Assembly: GCA_916613615.1 (NCBI GenBank)
Contig: OU744736.1
Coordinates: forward strand, 9,745,724 to 9,809,723
Direction of reading: 5' to 3'
DNA length: 64,000 nt
DNA from: Steromphala cineraria
Taxonomy: Eukaryota > Mollusca > Gastropoda > Trochida > Trochidae
Shown here: one piece after another, positions 1 to 13,400 of the stretch
How positions within the stretch are numbered: the stretch's first letter is position 1
Layout: each line of letters begins with the position of its first letter
Made by a program: the position numbers and the translations under genes
Notes under the pieces: model-generated
The model's database searches: none
What the model saw: only the letters and a program-made list of their open reading frames with translations
Told to the model about the DNA's origin: nothing

Positions 1-925
1 ATCCGGTGTAATTCTTTCGATCTATTGTAGATCCGATGTAATGCTTCTTTTTTATTTTGGTATTTTGTTTATACTATTTCGATTCTCATTTTAAGTAGGG
101 CTTTTGGTAACATCAATCATTTTTTTCATTTTCTTCATTTTCTTTATTTTCTTCATTTTCTTCATTAGTTGCTGGTTGATAAGGACTAACTTGAAAATAT
201 CCAAGTCATTCTGTAATGCCTCATTGTTGTTTCGGTTTTTTAAATCCAATTTTCTGTTGGGGTTTACAATATGATCAATCTTCTCATTTTGATTATCTCC
301 CATCAGGCAAAATTCTTGAAAACGTATTGAATCTCAATTTCATTGGGGCATCAAAATAACATTAATCTTCTAATAATGATCATAGTCAATCAGACGAAAA
401 ATCAGTCCGTTTTAATAAAGATAAGTGTATTGTTGGTTCGTCTTCAAAATGATCTTCATTTAACTTGGCATATTTAGTTGAGGGTGCCAATAAGTTTATA
501 AAAGATATTTTTTTAGCCGAAACAGAAATAATCTTATATCTTACTTTTATTATCATTTTGTTTATAAATTGATGATTGATCAGGCCTAAAGTGAAATAAT
601 CGCTTTTCGAAATCTATGATATCAATGTCATTCTTAAATACCTCATTGTTATTTCGTTTCTTAAAAATGTATTCAAATTCAATTTGATCAGACCTAAATT
701 GAATTAATTACTCTTCCAAATTGAAAATATCAATGCCATTCTGAAATTTCTCATTGTATTTAAATTCAATTTGATCAGGCCTACATTGAATTAATTACTC
801 TTCCAAATTTAAAATATCAATGCCATTCTGAAATTTCTCATTGTTATTTCGTTTCTTTAAAATGTATTGAAATTCAATTTCAGCGTGGCAATCAAACAAC
901 AGCTATCTTCTAATTATGATAATCG

Positions 926-1153
926 TCAATCAGACGAAGTCAGTCCATTTTGATAAAAATAAGTGTGTTGTAATTTTGTTTTTGGCTCGTCTTCAAAATG
1001 ATCTTCAATAAACTTGGCACCTTCAAGTGATTGCGCCAATAAGTTTATAAAAGATAATTTTTGAACCGAAACTAAAATAATCTTACTTTTGTTATCATTT
1101 TGTTCATGAATCCTTAATTGATCAGGTTTAAAGTGAAATAATTTCTCTTCCAA
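926..1153 (-). other. open frame in ~350-bp repeat unit, copy 1
   Basis: A 75-residue open frame starts MEEKLFHFKPDQL and ends SSD-stop. It is acidic in the middle (FIEDHFEDEPKT) and has no recognisable domain. In the sister copy at 1621-1947 the frame continues upstream as NDIDIFNLEEKL, so the methionine here may not be a true start. Because the copies are so alike at DNA level, their shared protein sequence is weak evidence of selection. No function assigned. Confidence 0.25.
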
Positions 1154-1620
1154 ATTGAAAATATCAATGTCATTCTTAAATGTCTCATTGTTATTTCGTT
1201 TCTTTAAAATGTATTGAAATTCAATTTTCAGTGGGGCTTTAAAATAACATCAATCTTCTGATTAAGAAAATCATCCATCAGACGAAATCGGTCCATTTTC
1301 ATAAGAATAGGTGTATTGTAAATCTGTTTTTGGTTCGTCTTCAAAATGATCTTCGATAAACTTGGCACATTCAAGTGATAGTGCCAAAACGTTTAAAAAA
1401 AGATAATTTTGAAACCGAAACAAAAATAACCTCACTTTTGTTATCATTTTGTTCATGAATCGTTGGTTGATCAGGAGAAAATGAAATAATTACTCTTCCA
1501 AATTGAAAATATCAATGCCATTCTGAAATTTCTCATTGTTATTTCGTTTCTTTAAAATGTATTGAAATTCAATTTCAGCGTGGCAATAAAACAACAGCTA
1601 TCTTCTAATTATGATAATCG

Positions 1621-1947
1621 TCAATCAGACGAAATCAGTCCATTTTGATACAAATAAGTGTGTTGTAATTTTGTTTTTGGCTCGTCTTCAAAATGATCTT
1701 CAATAAACTTGGCACCTTCAAGTGATTGCGCCAATAATTTTATGAAAGATAATTTTTGAACCGAAACTAAAATTATCTTACTTTTGTTATCATTTTGTTC
1801 ATGAATCCTTAATTGATCAGGTTTAAAGTGAAATAATTTCTCTTCCAAATTGAAAATATCAATGTCATTCTTAAATGTCTCATTGTTACTTCGTTTCTTA
1901 AAAATTAATTGAAATTCAATTTCAGCGTGGCAAGAAAATAACACCAA
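1621..1947 (-). other. open frame in ~350-bp repeat unit, copy 2
   Basis: A 108-residue open frame whose last 75 residues match copy 1 with three substitutions. It opens with extra sequence including KKRSNNETFKNDIDIF, which also resembles residues encoded at 91-303. The interleaved units near 1271-1456 and 1975-2160 are frameshifted. This could be a degenerating repeated exon or chance coding capacity in a satellite. Confidence 0.25.
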
Positions 1948-2227
1948 TCTTCTAATTATGAATTGATAATCGTCAATCAGACGAAATCAGTCCATTTTGA
2001 TTAAAATAAGTATTGTAAATTTTTGGTTGGTTTTTGGTTCGTTTTCAAAATTATCGTTAATAAACTTGGCACATTCAAGTGATGGTGGCAATAAGTTTAT
2101 GAAAGATAATTTTGAAACCGAAACAAAATAATCTCACTTTTGTAATCATTTGGTTTGTTATTGTTGGTTGATCAGTCTTAAATTGAAGTTTTTTTCTGTT
2201 CCAAATAGAAAATTGCCTTTGCCCCTT

Positions 2228-2282
2228 CTAATGGCTGAAATTATTGCCCAAGCGACGTAAAACAAGAACTTACTCTTAATTG
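2228..2282 (+). repeat. SINE-tail-like fragment
   Basis: The sequence ATGGCTGAAATTATTGCCCA followed by AGCGACGTAAAAC closely matches segments at about 45,190 and 50,268. It resembles the conserved 3' tail of tRNA-derived SINEs common in invertebrate genomes. No promoter head is visible, so it is a fragment. Confidence 0.4.
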
Positions 2283-2289
2283 CGCAATT

Positions 2290-4380
2290 GTTATTCCCTT
2301 TATTGAAAATGTTTTCAAATCGAACTATTAGAAGGGATTTTAAATTAGGTATATTTTCTCATATTCAAATTATCGATCAGAGACCATCACACCATTTCAA
2401 TGAAAATAACTCTTCAAAATCTTTTTCATTTGGGGCTTTTAAACGGTATCATAATGAAAATATTTTTGAAGGACAAAATGTTGCTTTTATGTAAAAGAAA
2501 CCTTTTTCATTTAAATCATGAATCAAATTTTGTTGCTTATGTGAATTATTGCAGTACTGTTCATCGTAATTACGAATGTTTACCATGTGTCTAACGCACA
2601 ATTTCAACTTGATTAAATTGAATGTATGGAGATCCCAATATTTAAGAGTTTGATATGTTTTAAGTAATGCAATTGATCAATTTCTCAAATTTGTCAATGC
2701 CGTTTACAAATATATTATTTTATTTTATGTTAATCAAAACAATGACAAATTGAAAAAAAAATTTTTCCATCTTGTATGGTGTTCAAAATATGTAACTAAT
2801 TATCTTCGTAACAGCTATGTATACGAAGCATGTCTCCTTCATAACATTCAACCAGAAAGTGTGTGGAATGTAAATCCTGATCACAAAGATTGTATTTTTA
2901 TGTATGCAATGCATGTTATGAAACATTGACCACGAATTATTTATTGTCTGTTCTCTATTTCACTATGTGTGATTAATGTATGGTATAGTGTTTCTCACCG
3001 ACTATAATGTATCCATGATGTATGATTTACTATAAATGTTAAATTAACAAAGTAATGGTCTCATTTTGGTAGAATAATCGTGAACTGTGATTTTTTTTAT
3101 GTTTAATATATGGATTTGTACTAAATCCATGTTCACATTTGAAGACACAAAGATCACTACCCAAATTAGCATGGAATGAAATTATGTGTATGTGTTTTCC
3201 CTGGTAACAATGTGTCACTTAGTTTGCTGTGTGGAATTTTGCAATGTGTCACTATTTGTTGAATTTTAGTAATGTGTCAGTCAGTTTGCTTTGTGGAATT
3301 TTAGTATAGATACACATTGAATATTGATATATACATCTTATCTCTTTTACTCTCTCTATGATTGTATAGTGAAGCCAAATGTTACATACTTGAGCAAGCA
3401 ACATGTTTTCTTGACAATAATATCTGCAATTGCAAATAAGGAATTGTCTCGTTGTCTCTGTAGGTAATTGAATTGTGTGAGACCATGTAACATTGAGGAA
3501 AAAACTTTACAAAGCACATATTTGTGATCATCTTTTTATGTCCCAAAATAATCTCAATGTGTTATCAAAGATATTGTCCATGGCTTTGAAAATAATCTTA
3601 AACATTTTTGATATTTCATATCAACTTCAACATTTGCATCAACTATGCATCGGTTAATATTTAATATTTATCAGTCTTGGGCTACTAGAATATTTTTAGG
3701 ATACTTTGTAATCCAAATGTTTATATCAGTAATGTACCCTTTATAATGTAATTGTATTTGACTTTAAAGGAGCAGCAGCACTTTTTTTGACAATTTCATA
3801 TTTTCAAGTTTTCAATGTTAATTGTATGTTAATGCTAATTGTATTATTTGGATGGTGTCAGAAATATTATTAAACATAGGTAGAGAACAAAGTATTAAGA
3901 TTCACATAAAGTCAATTTTCGGCCATTTTGTGTGATCACCTTTAATTCATTTTCTGTAAGAAAAGGAATCGCATGGCTTAACTTTACATTTTTGATTTAT
4001 TACTGCTTCATAAGTTGGAATACATTGTTTTTCAATTGGAACCATTAATTTTCATTTTCCTGACATCACCTTATATTCCCCCTAAGAACGTGCTACTGCC
4101 CCTTTACATTGCACGATTGAATTGTGTTGAAACTGTCATGGTCACTGTATGCACAAAACCCAAACATTGTTGCTTCAACGATGAATAATACAGTTCATTT
4201 CAGAGTTTATAAGTGCTTGTATACATAAAGTGTGTTATGTACTAAAGTTCACTCCTTTTTCCCTCTTTCTCTTATTGTTTATGTCTATCTCTCCATCTTT
4301 TTCTATTTCTCTCTCTGTCACTCTCTGTGTAAATCGTTATTAAATTTGGTTGTATAAAGATATGTTTGTTCACTAGCTTT
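2290..4380. other. AT-rich stretch without recognised gene
   Basis: Only short open frames (up to 68 codons) occur, with no domain, splice pattern or homology that I recognise. The texture resembles 3' UTR or intergenic DNA. Confidence 0.5.
3196..3302 (+). repeat. short imperfect direct repeat (~45 bp x 2-3)
   Basis: The phrases AATGTGTCACTTAGTTTGCT and TGTGGAATTTTGCAATGTGT recur with small changes, giving two to three imperfect copies of about 45 bp. This is a local tandem duplication in non-coding DNA. Confidence 0.55.
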
Positions 4381-7300
4381 TAAACGGTTTGAAAGTTAAT
4401 CTCGTATGGAGACCGTAGCTTGTCTACGATATCCACACAACAGCTTAACTTGTACTCCTCGAACCGTATAATAACTAGTGAAATAAACATAATTAAATTT
4501 ACTTAAATAGATGAATGAACTGTATTCTTCTACTTGTTCTACCATATATAGTTTCAACACCCTTGTCATTATGCAAACCATGATCAACTGTGAAAATTAA
4601 TTAATGAATAAAAATGTCAAATAAAAACAACCCAGTCCTTTGTTTTTCCTCGTAGGAACACGATGGTCATTTCTGATACACGTTTAGGAATGTTACTGAT
4701 ATGATTATAAAAATTATAACGTTCACTAATCAGTACAATTAAATGATATGCTTTGATTCAAGATACTTTTTAATGTCTACGCTTAGGACAGTCCTAACGA
4801 GGCATTTTTGTGGAAACTAGATTCAAGGGGACATTCCATTTCATTCATGTACATGTTATTAGTACACAGTTATAACCACCGAGTTGAATCATGATACTGA
4901 GATTAATATTTGTCCGATCTATATTAAACAACAATATAAAGCAGAACGCACTCTGGGTGCACATCATATATATCTCAGGCTTTCCGTCAAAATATACCCC
5001 TGCCCTAGGTATTGACCCTTTTAACCGATACAAAAAGTATTCGGACGGCGTTGTTAGTTTCATCCGGCGACTTCCATGTTAAATAAGAGTAGCATGAATA
5101 TTTGTTTTAAAGTCGAAAAGTTTATATATATCATTTCTGTAAACGTGAAGAAATACTTTTCGGATAATTTAATCGAAATTATGTAATTGAATCTGAGCTG
5201 ACTTCCATTTCACCTGCAACGTTTAGCAACGATCTAAAGAAAACTTCTCTATAGACATAAGCAATGTTACACATGTAAGTATATAGAATAACTGTCGCCG
5301 TCCGATCGAGAATCCTTGCACATTCTTTGACAAAAATCTTTTGCTATATCAGTATATTAATACACACTTCATTACCCAAATTGTAAGAAGAAAATAATCC
5401 ATCGTTCCGTTTTAAAAAAAAAGAGTTCCTTATCATAGCTATTCAACATGCTATATGACATCTCATGGTGTCCAAAATTCAGCTGACCTTGTATATAATT
5501 TACGTAAATGGTAGCATACCTTGCAACTTTATTATTGTGTAACAACAAAACACTTTTTAAAGACATTATATTTCAAATTTAGGAAACTTATTCATATAAT
5601 TTTCAACTCAGATTTAATAATTTCGAGAAATCTCAATCGGTAATAGAGATGAGTGACCAACATGTTATATAAAGATTTCCATAGCCTATTTATATCATTC
5701 TTCCGCTTCCTCTGGAACTAATTTTCCTAAAACCTTTTTAGACAACCAGAGATACAATATGGTGTTAGTATCGTTTTCACAAACAATAATCACACATATA
5801 CACGAGGGTGTTATATGTCATAAAATCTTCTATATAAAAATATGGTTAACGTTCATTTTAATCAGTCAGGACAGCAGAACAATGAGAACATACTTGCCCG
5901 ATAATCTAAAACTCTGCTGTAAAAGATAATCTTTATGAAATCAAAATTTGTCTGGCAGATACATGCAAATTGTGCAGATCAGAAAAGCAAACTCAAGTAT
6001 ATCATGGAAGTGTTAAGACGTACAATCAATATGGATTTCTTTATCAACACGGCTTAATCACTTACCTTTTCACATTTCATAACTTGTACTCTTCGACCTT
6101 AAACAAAACATGTTACAGATGATGTATTCCATCTCATTCTTTTATTTGATAAATTCTTCATTGACAATTTTAAACGGGATTATTTCAGATTAGTTTAAAT
6201 GCTTCAGCAAATCGATACACCTTATATTTAATTCAGTAAGGTCAAACCATGGTAAATTTTATGTAAAATGCCTAATGATATAAAGTGACAGGTCAACTTG
6301 AGATGCATCATTGCATCATATCTTTTTTTCCACATTTAAACATGCTTCGATATTTCTTGTTTGTGTGTGCGTGCATGTGTGTGTTGTGATATGTTTCTGT
6401 GTTTGTTGTAAAAAAATCTGAATTTTTTAATTTATGGCAACCCTTTTTTAAATTTAAAAACGAAGAATCTCCTTTATTTCTTGTTCGGTTTTGTAACAGT
6501 TATTAAGAAAAAGAAAGTGAAAAGAAAAAATGTTATGAGGAAAATGGAACAATATATAGCACATATAACCCGAAAATGATTAACGAAAGGGCTGCATGAC
6601 AAAGAGCCAAACTCTTTGGTGAAGAGATTTTATTTGGAATCCCGCATGAACAAAAGAAACTATTTCGATTTTTTTATTATGTTGAAATTTTGGGGAAATG
6701 ATAGAAACAAGAATTCTTTAACAGACAATTCAATGAAAGTGATAAATAGAAATAATGTAGCATTGTCTTGTGTTTAGAGAGCACTTCAAAATCAAGGTTA
6801 TACATTGGCATGGACCTGCAATAAAAAAAGAGATATCGTACATTGAATAAATGAACACTTTGACATGATGGAGATGGAATCATAAAACAATATGAGAAGA
6901 CCAGCTTCAATATATTTAAAGAATGTTATATGTGTACGTAATGGTACATAAATTACATGCATAAGAAATAATCGAATAAACAATTCATCTACATACAATA
7001 TTATCAGTTTCAGTTATTCCGAACACAGTATAGCATATGCCTTTGAAATTTACAAGTTCATTGATAATGTATGGAAGAACAGAATACTAAATTAAAATAT
7101 CAATGTATTGACTCAAATAAGGTAACAAGGCTTCTTGAAAGGAGCATCTACCGCGACTTTATCAGAATATTGCTATGCAAAATATGAAAAATAAAGCAAA
7201 AAGGCATATGGAATCATTCATAACGTTGTACGAAAATACCAGGTGGTTTTCATATATTGAATATCTACCTATGACTTACCATCCTAAACTCGCTTTGAAT

Positions 7301-8149
7301 GATGTTTGTAACAGGTAAATCGTCGATAAACAAATTCATATTCCAAAGTTCATTGCCAAAAAGTTACTTTACCAAGAGTGAATGCCCTATCTTTTTTAAT
7401 CAACTTAAATAACGGCCGATGCTTTGACGTCATATATAGATGTTGTTATGAGCATACAAAATAAGGCACTGCTTATGTTTACCGTGGGGATGGTCATATT
7501 GTACACGTTATATTCATAAGCATTATGGTAACGAACTTTCAAGTTATTTACAACTAAAATTTCATTTTGTACATCATCTTAAGACTAATTACAAAACACC
7601 ATAATGGTTGTTTTAGGAGAACATATAATAACATCAGTTATTCATTGAAATAAGTAGGTAATTATATACAATTATCCCTAAAACATCTTTGATCAACGTG
7701 TATTTGTTATCAAAATATGTGAACTATTTTCTTGATATAATATAGGCTGCTAGTTTACGTTGACGTTGATATATATGCTGATGACGAGTCCTGGTTGCCA
7801 ATGAAGTATTGACTGAGTGTACCATCTGTCACCTATTGATTCACAGCTCGACCATCTAGATCAGAGTACTTGCACACGTATGCATGCATATTTCAGTGTT
7901 GTAGAGTCACTCTGTGAGTTGTTGGGAGTCACTTTTAACTTTATCAATAGTGTAATTCAATCGAGGAGTTTCCAGTGTTGCAAGAATGTATCATGTTCAT
8001 GTATCGACCTTGTGGCATACAAAAGGGAGGTTTGAAGTCGAGATAATGATCGAAAACAGGACGGTCAAACGTTATATTGGAAACTTAATGAAAGCAGTCT
8101 GAATGACAGTTACTAGTATATGCTGTTTGTACTGTTATGTAACAAACCT
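4381..8149. other. intergenic, no feature recognised
   Basis: AT-rich unique-looking sequence. Short frames such as those near 4,845-5,082 and 7,817-8,035 show no domain or exon context. Confidence 0.5.
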
Positions 8150-8616
8150 AAACTGAACACCAAAAGAAATGTTACAACTCTTTGAATTTGAGTATCATAA
8201 AAAGTTACTTGTTCAGAGGAATTTTCTATTCCGTAAACATGTGCCAAAGCTTCCTAAAACAGTCGATGCACATTTTGAACAAAAAAGTTTTCAAAATAAC
8301 GAATAAATATTTCTAAAAACGTAACTTATTTCCTTTTTTATGAATGTGCATTCATTATCAAAGAAAATAAAGTCAGTTTGGTTAATTTTTACAATTTTCA
8401 CTTCAATTATTGCATGATCGGAAATAGGACAATTGACCCCACCCATGAAGAACTGGCGATAACTTATTTATCAATAAAGTTACAGGTCTGCTGTTTTAGG
8501 ACAAAGTACTAAACTGATAGAGTGTTACAACACATTAAAGCAAATTCCTCTGAACACGTAACTTTTTATGTTATTCAAATTCAAAGAGGTGCAACATTTC
8601 TTTTGGCATTCAGTTT
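8150..8616. mobile_element. inverted-repeat element, 75-bp arms
   Basis: The arm at 8150-8224 (starting AAACTGAACACCAAAAGAAA) is the near-perfect reverse complement of 8542-8616 (ending TTTTGGCATTCAGTTT), with about seven mismatches in 75 bp. Between the arms lie about 317 bp that are mostly not complementary, apart from a short CCTAAAACAG / CTGTTTTAGG pair. The structure fits a MITE or foldback element. I could not identify a target-site duplication or a family. Confidence 0.65.
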
Positions 8617-10089
8617 ATATCAACGTAAATTGGAATTTTCCATTTGTCTTCTGCGAATATATGAATGTTTTTAGATTCTTTGAAAACAAGTATTTAGAGT
8701 ATGATTGTCATTTTTGGCAGAATGTGTGAGCATTTCTTAATCGATTAAATTAATTTTGCCATTTACACTTGTCTCACAGCAAGACAACATGTGATGAAAG
8801 CACGGACAGGCTCTTTAACTCCAAGTGACAGCTATGTTGTTTTCTTAATAGACTAAATTTAGTCTATGGACTAATTAAAAACAATCTTTTTCTTTGTTAT
8901 CTTATTTTTTAGCCTTATATCGCATATGCATTCTGTCAGTCAAGACTTGCTGAAAGAGTACTTAGACCATCAAAAAGGCCCTTATTCAATACATTGTGAC
9001 GAAGCAGAGCTATTCTCTGAAATACAATCTTATTGGATTAAATATTTCGAGAGATAAATTGCAGGACACAGTACTACCCGATGAAAACATTTGCACAATG
9101 TACTTCACCACTCTCTTTCCTACAGAAGTTGAATAAGTAATATCTTCCCTGTTAAACGTGCTGATTTTCGGTTACCTTTCTAAAACAGTCGTGAACATTC
9201 TTCGAGTAACATCATCTAAAGTTTGTAACACAATCATGTCATTCGGAACACGATCTAAACGGTCGCTTTCATGATGAAAGTATCATGTTTCTTAAAAAGA
9301 CAAGGTGACCCAATGACCTAATTATAACGTTTGCTCATTTGCATATATGTAAACTGAACAGATAATGTTTGTATATGGTGTTTGCTGATACGATGTGGTC
9401 CACCGGTGACCCCGTTGCCTACTGTAAAATTGATATTGATAATTCACATAATTGTGTACTGAAGAGATATGCAGGTTGAATGTGGTCTGACATCCTTAGT
9501 CTGTAAGACTCTAGTAGAAGTCTGGTCCACAGAAAGGATCTGTAAAACGAACAGAGGGAATTGTATCATCAAAAAATGACAATAATATAACATTGTTTTA
9601 CAAAAGGTTATTATGAAATAAGACTTGATCTATTGTACCTTCATGAAATCAACATACAACCAAATAATTGAATATTTACAAAACTTAACAATCAGCGATT
9701 AACGTAAGTGACATTAACACATGTGTCTTGATACTAAACATTGAATAGATGCATTAGGTAAATATATTGACATTCTTTATATTTCTATTCACGTTCTAAA
9801 AGATAGTTGATACAATGTACTTCTGGTTTTATATATTTATTCCATTAGTGAAATGAAACTCAGTGAGACAATAACTATGAAACCTATTGTTGTTTTGCCA
9901 CAATCAGATCTTCCACCATTTTACGAGACCATAAATTTGACTTACTCTGTTTGTCAGTTAATTTCAATATAGATTTTCCTAAATCGAATCGCATCTCTAC
10001 GACCGCATATATTAATCCATATCTTAAGCTTCAGAAACACACTTCGTCCCGCTTCACAATAATCATACTAACATTAATAATTGTTCGAT
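8617..10089. other. intergenic, downstream of SEC14/spectrin gene
   Basis: No coding signal recognised. It includes a second possible minus-strand polyadenylation signal (TTTATT at 9836-9841), an alternative end for the gene to its right. Confidence 0.45.
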
Positions 10090-10095
10090 TTTATT
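10090..10095 (-). promoter_or_regulatory. candidate poly(A) signal, SEC14/spectrin gene
   Basis: AATAAA on the minus strand about 80 nt after the stop codon at 10176. It is the nearest canonical signal downstream of the coding region. Confidence 0.4.
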
Positions 10096-10175
10096 TGTCA
10101 TTTCCATAACTAGGTAATTGTGACATTGAGTAAACGCTCATGGGGAGACAAAACCAAAACGGTTAGGTATCGATA

Positions 10176-10400
10176 TTAACTCCTACCGTTATAGCGGGGA
10201 CGAAGGGGCACCTTGCCGCGTTGTAGTGAGGACGTGTTAGACCCGTGAGAGGGTGTGACGGGTAGACTGCAATTGCTATCATACCCCAGGTCAGCAGATA
10301 CCCACTTGCTGAGGGGTGGGGGGTTCCTGGCCCCTGCCCCCAGGTCAGACAACTCCGACAGGTCCGACAACTCTGTCACAGTCGACATGGCCGCCTCCTC
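10176..10400 (-). CDS. SEC14/spectrin exon 12 (stop)
   Basis: A 75-codon terminal exon starting EEAAMSTVTELSDLSELSDL, with a duplicated LSDLSEL motif, and ending RPRYNGRS-stop. The acceptor is TTCTGTAAAG. The methionine inside could also serve as an alternative start, but frame and splice site favour an internal terminal exon. Confidence 0.7.
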   Translation of the reverse strand, partial: EEAAMSTVTELSDLSELSDLGAGARNPPPLSKWVSADLGYDSNCSLPVTPSHGSNTSSLQRGKVPLRPRYNGRS

Positions 10401-13400
10401 CTTTACAGAAACATAAACACAATAAGAATTCTTAAAGTTCCCTCAGTGCTAAGGATGCCTATTTTATAGCATTGAGTAACGATCACCTAATGAAGCCTAG
10501 AGGGAGTCATGTTCCGGTTTCTGGAATAGTCTTTGAATGCTAATAATTATAGGTCTCATGGATAATAAATTAATTATTATGAAAATAAGTATTTAAGGAC
10601 GAATCTTAAGGGGCATATATTAGATAATCAAGATCTTCTTGATAATAACTTCATAACTGTCATAATATCTCTTTTTCAAAAACGAAAATGTCATCTCACC
10701 AAAGTCAAAATAAAAATATTCTGAACATTGATAACGAAGGACATCAATGTATAATGTTTCTGCGTCTTCTACAATGGCGTAGAAAGATAGATATCCGTGG
10801 ATACATTTACTCTGATTTGACAGGATGAACTTCTGTTACTCATATATTTCAGTCGACAACGATATTGGGAGATTCCAATGACCGACCTGGTTGAGGATTT
10901 CCTCCGACCTCCTGAGACTGGCTGCCACCTGCTCCTGACTGAGAGACTCGGCATCCAGCACGATACCATCAAACCGGTCCTGCTCTCTCTCCAACACTCC
11001 TTCCTCCGCCACTCTGGACCAGGGTAGGGATTCAGAAGATTATGAAGAGACACTGCGATATTTGTATGTGCTTTATGTGGCTTTGATGCGTATCTTAACA
11101 CCAATAACACCAATAACACCAAAACACCTAATAACACCGCTGCTTAACCCCGACCAGAGTCCTGCGTCAAACACTGATTTAATTCTAATGGGCCCGTGGC
11201 ATGAAAATATAAGCCGCTAGTTCTGATGTTTTAGATGGTACTTTATCAGGCCCTTGTAATTGAGAGTCCCTTAATAAAGATGCTGTATCATACTTGCAAG
11301 CGGTTCAGGATGAAACTTAGCTATTAAGAAATGAAATACATCACTTTGTAGAACAATCTTTCGTCGAAATTTTGATATCATATTAAGATTGTTTAATCAA
11401 CAATAACATACTTATTTCGACGCTTCAAGCACAGTACCCCTCTTAGAAAGGGCATGTCATTTTGTGAACCCGCTTTCGCTGACGTAATCATTATGCTTGT
11501 AGGATTTACACCGTGTCTCAACTACCGTAATTGCGTTCGATGGGTATCAAGTTTGACAGCAACGAATACCTTATTCGGAGAAAAAGAATATAAAATCTAG
11601 TTGAGCGCGACAAAGACGGTTTTTAATCGTACATTTAGAAACCGGAAGTTGTGAAATGGCCACACTTGATTCGCACTTATGTCGACTGCCGTTTCGGTTT
11701 TATTTGGTAAATTATCTCCTATTTGATGAATTTTGGTCCGATTTTCTCAAGGTTGGTCGCTAAATTTTTCTAAAAATACAACGTATACATTAAAAATACT
11801 TTTAAAATTATTGCACTATGATATAGCATCTTTAACATAGCAGGTCATATTTGTTGTTCGTTTACTGGGAATTATTGCTTGATTGTCCAATACCAACAAC
11901 AAGACATCGAAGGAACAGCAAAATGCAAAAGTTAAGCATCGCAAAAACTGATAAAGACATTCTTGGCTTCTTGCTAGCAGAAGTTGCTCCTACATATAAC
12001 GTTTAGCATATTTGATAAACCAAGGTTATTATATATTTGGACAATTTAGAAATGATTCCCTAAGAAAATGTGACCAAAAGGTTTTTGAGCCTGGGCTTGT
12101 GGATGAAAGAGATAAAAGTACCTCTCTTCCTGGCACTGCATGAGTCTCTCAAACTCGAACTGCAGACTGGTGGACTCAGAACCTCCCTCATCCGCGGAGT
12201 CCAGGCTCGTCAGGACGGACGCTCTTTCTTCCTCTGATGAAGACGAGAGGGACTCTGGGTAGTGGTGAAGATCGAACATGGAGTGCCGATACTTTGAAAT
12301 CATGAAGTTGTCCTGAACTGGAGTTGTCAGATCGCTTGTCGAGTAAGCATGCTTCATCTCGTCTTCTTTGAGTTCATCATTCATGACCCCCAGCACAACA
12401 CTAATGTCTTCTGGATCAAAGCTGCATCTCAGATGACCAAACCTTTTCTCGAACTCTTTTTGTTCAAGGATGTTATCATCGTAGCTGTAAATGGACTTGG
12501 ACTGATCGCCTTGTGATGAATAAAAAGCGGGATCAGTTAAATCTCCCATTGATTTGCCCAGTTTGTCCTTCATCATACATATGCTTCGTGATGGCGGGTA
12601 GATATGAATCCTACCATCGTCATCCTTGATATCAAGACGCTTTGTCTGAGAAGACTCGGCAGCTCTCTTTAGACTCACATTTAGAAGATCGGTGACGTAT
12701 TTCAACTTCAGATCATTTGGAAGTCTGCTAGCCGACACCTCTCTAATTTTTTTCACAATAGAGTCGTAGGGATCTTCCTGTTCTAGAACCTCAATCCCTG
12801 ACTCGGAGCCAGCCCAATCCCTCACTGGGGGAGACTCATCATCGGACACGACTGTCCTGGGGAGGCCTCTTCTTACAACTTCAGGGAAAACAAAATGGCT
12901 TCTGGACTTGTCGTCTGGGTCGTTAGGGGTGAAGGTCAGACGAACGAAGCGTTCTCCTGTAGGTGATGTAACAGGAGGGCCTGCTCCTGATTTCCGCTCC
13001 AGCAGGATGAAGTTGTCCCGTCCATCCCTTGATTCGCCTCCAGGAGAAATCTGGTGGTCATACCGCCTAGTTTGAGGAGAGTCTTTTCTCTCTAGTAGAG
13101 ACTCTAACTTTATATGGCTCGGCTTACTCCTCTTCGGTTTAGCTGGTTTGTTTGCTAACTGGCTTCTACTTGTTTTACTGTTTGATTTTGTATAGTGTTT
13201 CTTTTCTTGTGGTTTTATTATCGGACTCCCTGGTCCGGAGAGCTCGTCCTTCCAAGTGAAAGCTGCTGTGATAAGTTTACTGGGAAGTCGCTTGCTTTTG
13301 AGGAGTCTTTGCAGAAATCTTACTCTGTGAAAAAAATATAGTTTGACTAAAAACATTCAAAATCTTGCCACAAACACATTGATCATAAACATATCAGAAT

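Larger units (their letters stand above)
91..2190. repeat. tandem array of ~350-bp units
   Basis: A recurring block beginning with CAATCAGACGAAATCAGTCC appears near 393, 927, 1275, 1621 and 1977, giving units of about 350 bp. The first interval is longer because a roughly 85-bp piece ending in TCTCATTG is duplicated inside it (about 685-845). Units at 841-1210 and 1539-1905 are nearly identical and about 697 bp apart, so a two-unit block seems to have been copied. A partial unit lies at 91-303. On the minus strand the better units read as protein, ending in a conserved SSD-stop. It could be a satellite, or tandemly copied exons of an unknown gene extending off the left edge. No known family is recognised. 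Confidence 0.75.

Noticed and set aside
2288..2594. Two overlapping plus-strand frames of 64-68 codons
   Set aside because: No domain, no codon bias visible, no splice context; overlapping frames in AT-rich DNA.
7772..7805. Hammerhead-ribozyme-like CTGATGAC-GAGTCC string
   Set aside because: The CUGAUGA core is present, but no matching GAAAC strand or closing stems follow at the right distance.
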